From: Puniceicoccales bacterium
GTDB lineage: Bacteria > Verrucomicrobiota > Verrucomicrobiia > Opitutales > JAIRLG01
Length of the DNA: 15,533 nt
NCBI GenBank assembly: GCA_031255915.1
Contig: JAIRRP010000017.1
Span: 1-15,533 of the forward strand
Direction: 5' to 3'
The notes under the pieces were generated by a model. It ran no database searches, was not told the origin of the DNA, and saw only the letters and a list, made by a program, of their open reading frames with translations. The translations under genes were made by a program, and so were the position numbers. Every line of letters begins with the position of its first letter. The first letter of the stretch is position 1. This document shows positions 13,574 through 15,533 of the stretch, one piece after another.

Positions 13574-13681
13574 GTTTACCGCCTTTGAGCCCAAAGGGCT
13601 CTGGGCCCGCTGCGCGGGCCTGCGATAAGGAAAAATGAAAGCTCCCGCTTTGCATTTTTTCTTATCGCAAAGGCGGTAAAA
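13574..13681 (+). repeat. Three-hairpin intergenic repeat, copy R5
   Basis: The outer arms are TTTACCGCCTTTG (13575-13587) and CAAAGGCGGTAAA (13668-13680). Hairpins inside are GAGCCC-AAA-GGGCTC, GGGCCCGC-TGC-GCGGGCCT and the long hairpin 13622-13668 with loop TCCC. Its arm bases are GCGATAAG/CTTATCGC instead of the GCGGTAAG/CTTACCGC of R1 and R3: one paired change. The right end reaches to within 25 bases of the ligA start and supplies a -10-like TAAAAT (13677-13682). Confidence 0.9.
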
Positions 13682-13704
13682 TGGACAAACTGGAGACAAA
13701 CTTT

Positions 13705-15465
13705 ATGAATGAAATTCTAGAGCCTAAAATAAAACGCTACTTTCATTCTTTAAAGAAAAAGCTCGAAGAACACGATGAACGTTACTACCGTGATGCCGCT
13801 CCCGTCATCTCCGATTTCGAGTATGATTGCCTTAAACATGAGTGGAGGGAATTACTGCGGCAGTATCCCGCATTGCAGCTGGAATCCGAAAGCATCGGCG
13901 ACGATCGTCGAGAAGGTTTTGCGACATTTCCGCACCTTTCTCCCATGCTCAGCCTCAGTAATACCTATGATCGCTCAGAAGTGGATGCCTTCGATCAGCG
14001 TATCTGCCGTGTGCTCAGAGAGGAAGAAGCCCTAAGCTACATCATCGAGCACAAAATTGACGGTGTGGCGGTGAATCTCATCTATGAGGAAGGGCACTTG
14101 ATCCGTGCATTAACCCGTGGCAATGGGCGTGAAGGGGATGATGTCACGAAAAATGTTCTGACGATTCAAGGTTTACCGTCCTATCTTTCGGATGCTCCTC
14201 AGCGTTTAGAGTTGAGAGGGGAGGTCTACATCCCGTTGAATGTGTTTGGAGAAATCAATCGTCAACGGGAGAAACGGGGGGAAGAACCCTTTGCGAATCC
14301 GAGAAATTTAGCGGCGGGAACCTTGAAGACACTCGACATATCAATTGTTCAGCAAAGGAAATTACAACTTTGGATTCACAGCCTGGGATTATGTGAAAAA
14401 TTGTTCATTGGAACGATGATCGATTTTTATCATGTTTTAAAAAAGTGGCAATTACCTCATGTGGAATTTTTTGAAAGCGCCGGTTCATTGGAAGAAATTT
14501 GGAACTGTATTGAAATCATCGATCGGCGACGGCATATGCTTCCTTTCGCGACGGATGGAGTGGTGCTCAAGATCAATGACCGTTCTCTGCAGCAGATTTT
14601 AGGAGAGACCCAGCATTCACCGCGATGGGCATTTGCCTATAAATTCGCACCAGAACGGATTGAAACACGGCTGGAAAAAATTTCGCTGCAGGTGGGGCGT
14701 TCGGGTGTCGTCACGCCAGTCGCTGTACTAAGGCCGGTATGGATTGCTGGAACAGAGGTAAAACGTGCCACTCTCCACAATGTCTCTGAAATTGAACGAA
14801 AGGATATTCGGGAAGGAGATACCGTCGTGCTCGAAAAGGCCGGTGAAGTGATTCCCGCTATTACGGAAGTCGTCCTCAGCCGAAGATCTCCGACTTCAGT
14901 CCCATTTGTTTTTCCCGAAAAATGTCCTCAGTGCGGTACACTGCTCTCGCGAGCGGTTGGGGAAGTTGCCTGGCGATGTCTTAACGACCATTGTCCGGCT
15001 AAGGTGGAATGCCGTATGTTGCATTTTGCTTCGCGGTCGGCAATGCACATCGAGGGATTGGGCGATAACTTGGTGCATCAACTATGCCAAAGAGGATATG
15101 TGAAGGATGTGGCGGATATGTATGACCTTTCCCAAGAACAGCTCATGAGTTGCGAGAGTATAGGTACTAAAACGGCCGAGAAAGTGATACGAAATTTGGA
15201 ACAGAGCAAAAATTGTCCCCTGTGGAGATTCCTGCATGGTCTGGGTATCCCCGGAGTGGGGGAAAAGACATCCAAGGATTTGGCCTCATCGTTTCCCGAT
15301 GTAAGGGCGCTCATGGCAGCTTCTCCAGAAGCATTGAGAGCTATTCCTGGTATTGGAGAAAAAACGGCCTTGGATGTTCATGCTTATTTCCAGTCATCAT
15401 CCGTTATTCTCATGATCGATCGATTGGAAGCATCGGGGATTCGCTATATTCATACGAGCGCTTAG
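13705..15465 (+). CDS. ligA: NAD+-dependent DNA ligase, lacking the BRCT domain
   Basis: Replicative DNA ligase that seals nicks using NAD+. Counted from the ATG at 13705 (586 residues): the Ia NAD-binding region with HDERYYRDAAPVISDFEYD; the adenylation domain with the nucleotide-accepting lysine in KIDGVA (Lys117), TRGNGREGDDVT and ATDGVVLKI; the OB fold (about 310-400) with GRSGVVTPVAVL; a four-cysteine zinc finger (Cys407, Cys410, Cys425, Cys430); and helix-hairpin-helix repeats (about 440-565) with GIPGVGEKT and AIPGIGEKT. The protein ends at YIHTSA, where a BRCT domain of some 80 residues normally follows; typical LigA is about 670 residues. I chose the ATG at 13705 because GGAG lies nine bases before it; an ATG at 13681 touching repeat R5 would add eight residues. 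No BRCT-like sequence appears in the 68 bases after the stop. Confidence 0.95.
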   Translation: MNEILEPKIKRYFHSLKKKLEEHDERYYRDAAPVISDFEYDCLKHEWRELLRQYPALQLESESIGDDRREGFATFPHLSPMLSLSNTYDRSEVDAFDQRICRVLREEEALSYIIEHKIDGVAVNLIYEEGHLIRALTRGNGREGDDVTKNVLTIQGLPSYLSDAPQRLELRGEVYIPLNVFGEINRQREKRGEEPFANPRNLAAGTLKTLDISIVQQRKLQLWIHSLGLCEKLFIGTMIDFYHVLKKWQLPHVEFFESAGSLEEIWNCIEIIDRRRHMLPFATDGVVLKINDRSLQQILGETQHSPRWAFAYKFAPERIETRLEKISLQVGRSGVVTPVAVLRPVWIAGTEVKRATLHNVSEIERKDIREGDTVVLEKAGEVIPAITEVVLSRRSPTSVPFVFPEKCPQCGTLLSRAVGEVAWRCLNDHCPAKVECRMLHFASRSAMHIEGLGDNLVHQLCQRGYVKDVADMYDLSQEQLMSCESIGTKTAEKVIRNLEQSKNCPLWRFLHGLGIPGVGEKTSKDLASSFPDVRALMAASPEALRAIPGIGEKTALDVHAYFQSSSVILMIDRLEASGIRYIHTSA

Positions 15466-15493
15466 AATTTGGTTTTCTTGGGGAAGCTCCGAA

Positions 15494-15533
15494 ATGGCGG
15501 GAGTTGTCATTGTTCCACAAGTTAGACTTCAAT
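15494..15533 (+). CDS. Possible start of a further gene, cut by the window edge
   Basis: An ATG at 15494 preceded by GGGGA (about ten bases away) opens a frame reading MAGVVIVPQVRLQ to the edge, 28 bases after ligA. Only 13 residues are visible, so neither the gene nor a family can be confirmed. Confidence 0.3.
   Translation, partial: MAGVVIVPQVRLQ

Noticed and set aside
3015..13681. Could the repeats be integron attC sites or a CRISPR array?
   Set aside because: They are dispersed among housekeeping genes with no spacers, and the ends GGTTT...AAACC do not match the attC RYYYAAC/GTTRRRY core sites; no integrase or Cas gene is present.
13205..13699. 164-codon minus-strand open frame across ruvX, tRNA-Arg and repeat R5
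   Set aside because: Its middle (RDSNPNRRFRRPMFYPLNY) is the familiar false translation of a tRNA gene, and the rest is repeat R5 and the ruvX antisense strand.
15466..15533. A frameshifted BRCT domain after the ligA stop
   Set aside because: The three plus frames in the remaining 68 bases show no BRCT-like glycine/tryptophan pattern, although the visible stretch is too short to exclude one farther on.

Overview
This window is a compact stretch of a bacterial chromosome. It carries mostly housekeeping genes: fatty-acid and phospholipid synthesis (fabZ, plsY, pssA), aspartate-family amino-acid synthesis (lysC), central carbon metabolism (tkt, pgk), RNA turnover (a YhaM-like exonuclease), recombination and replication (ruvX, ligA), a SulP anion transporter and two tRNAs. 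The only accessory module is a small YefM/YoeB-type toxin-antitoxin pair. FabZ, an NAD+-dependent ligase and tRNAs with encoded CCA mark it as bacterial. The mix of a YhaM-type exonuclease, a type II PssA, SulP and the gene styles recalls the PVC group, perhaps Verrucomicrobiota. That placement is an impression, not a demonstrated assignment.

Layout from left to right: the 3' part of an unknown acidic-tailed protein gene and fabZ (+); plsY-lysC (-), whose end overlaps the end of fabZ; a gene-free gap with repeat copy R1; pssA plus a VC0807-like membrane protein (+), meeting the YhaM-like gene (-) stop codon to stop codon; a gap with repeat R2 and tRNA-Pro (-) with a near-consensus promoter; sulP and tkt (+); a 600-bp gap with repeats R3 and R4 and a broken toxin-gene remnant; the intact toxin-antitoxin pair; pgk-ruvX (+, overlapping); tRNA-Arg; repeat R5; and a ligA whose product stops before the usual BRCT domain. 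A possible new gene start lies at the right edge.

The most unusual signal is a family of five dispersed elements of about 105-117 bp, all between genes. Each has an outer inverted repeat (GGTTTGCCGCCTTTG ... CAAAGGCGGCAAACC) enclosing three hairpins, so a single strand could fold as a three-leaf clover. Stems differ between copies by paired changes, and in R2 the long third hairpin is inverted relative to the other four. No transposase is present in the window, so any mobility would depend on a protein encoded elsewhere. R3 lies directly against a frameshifted fragment of a second YoeB-like toxin gene, linking the repeats to local rearrangement.
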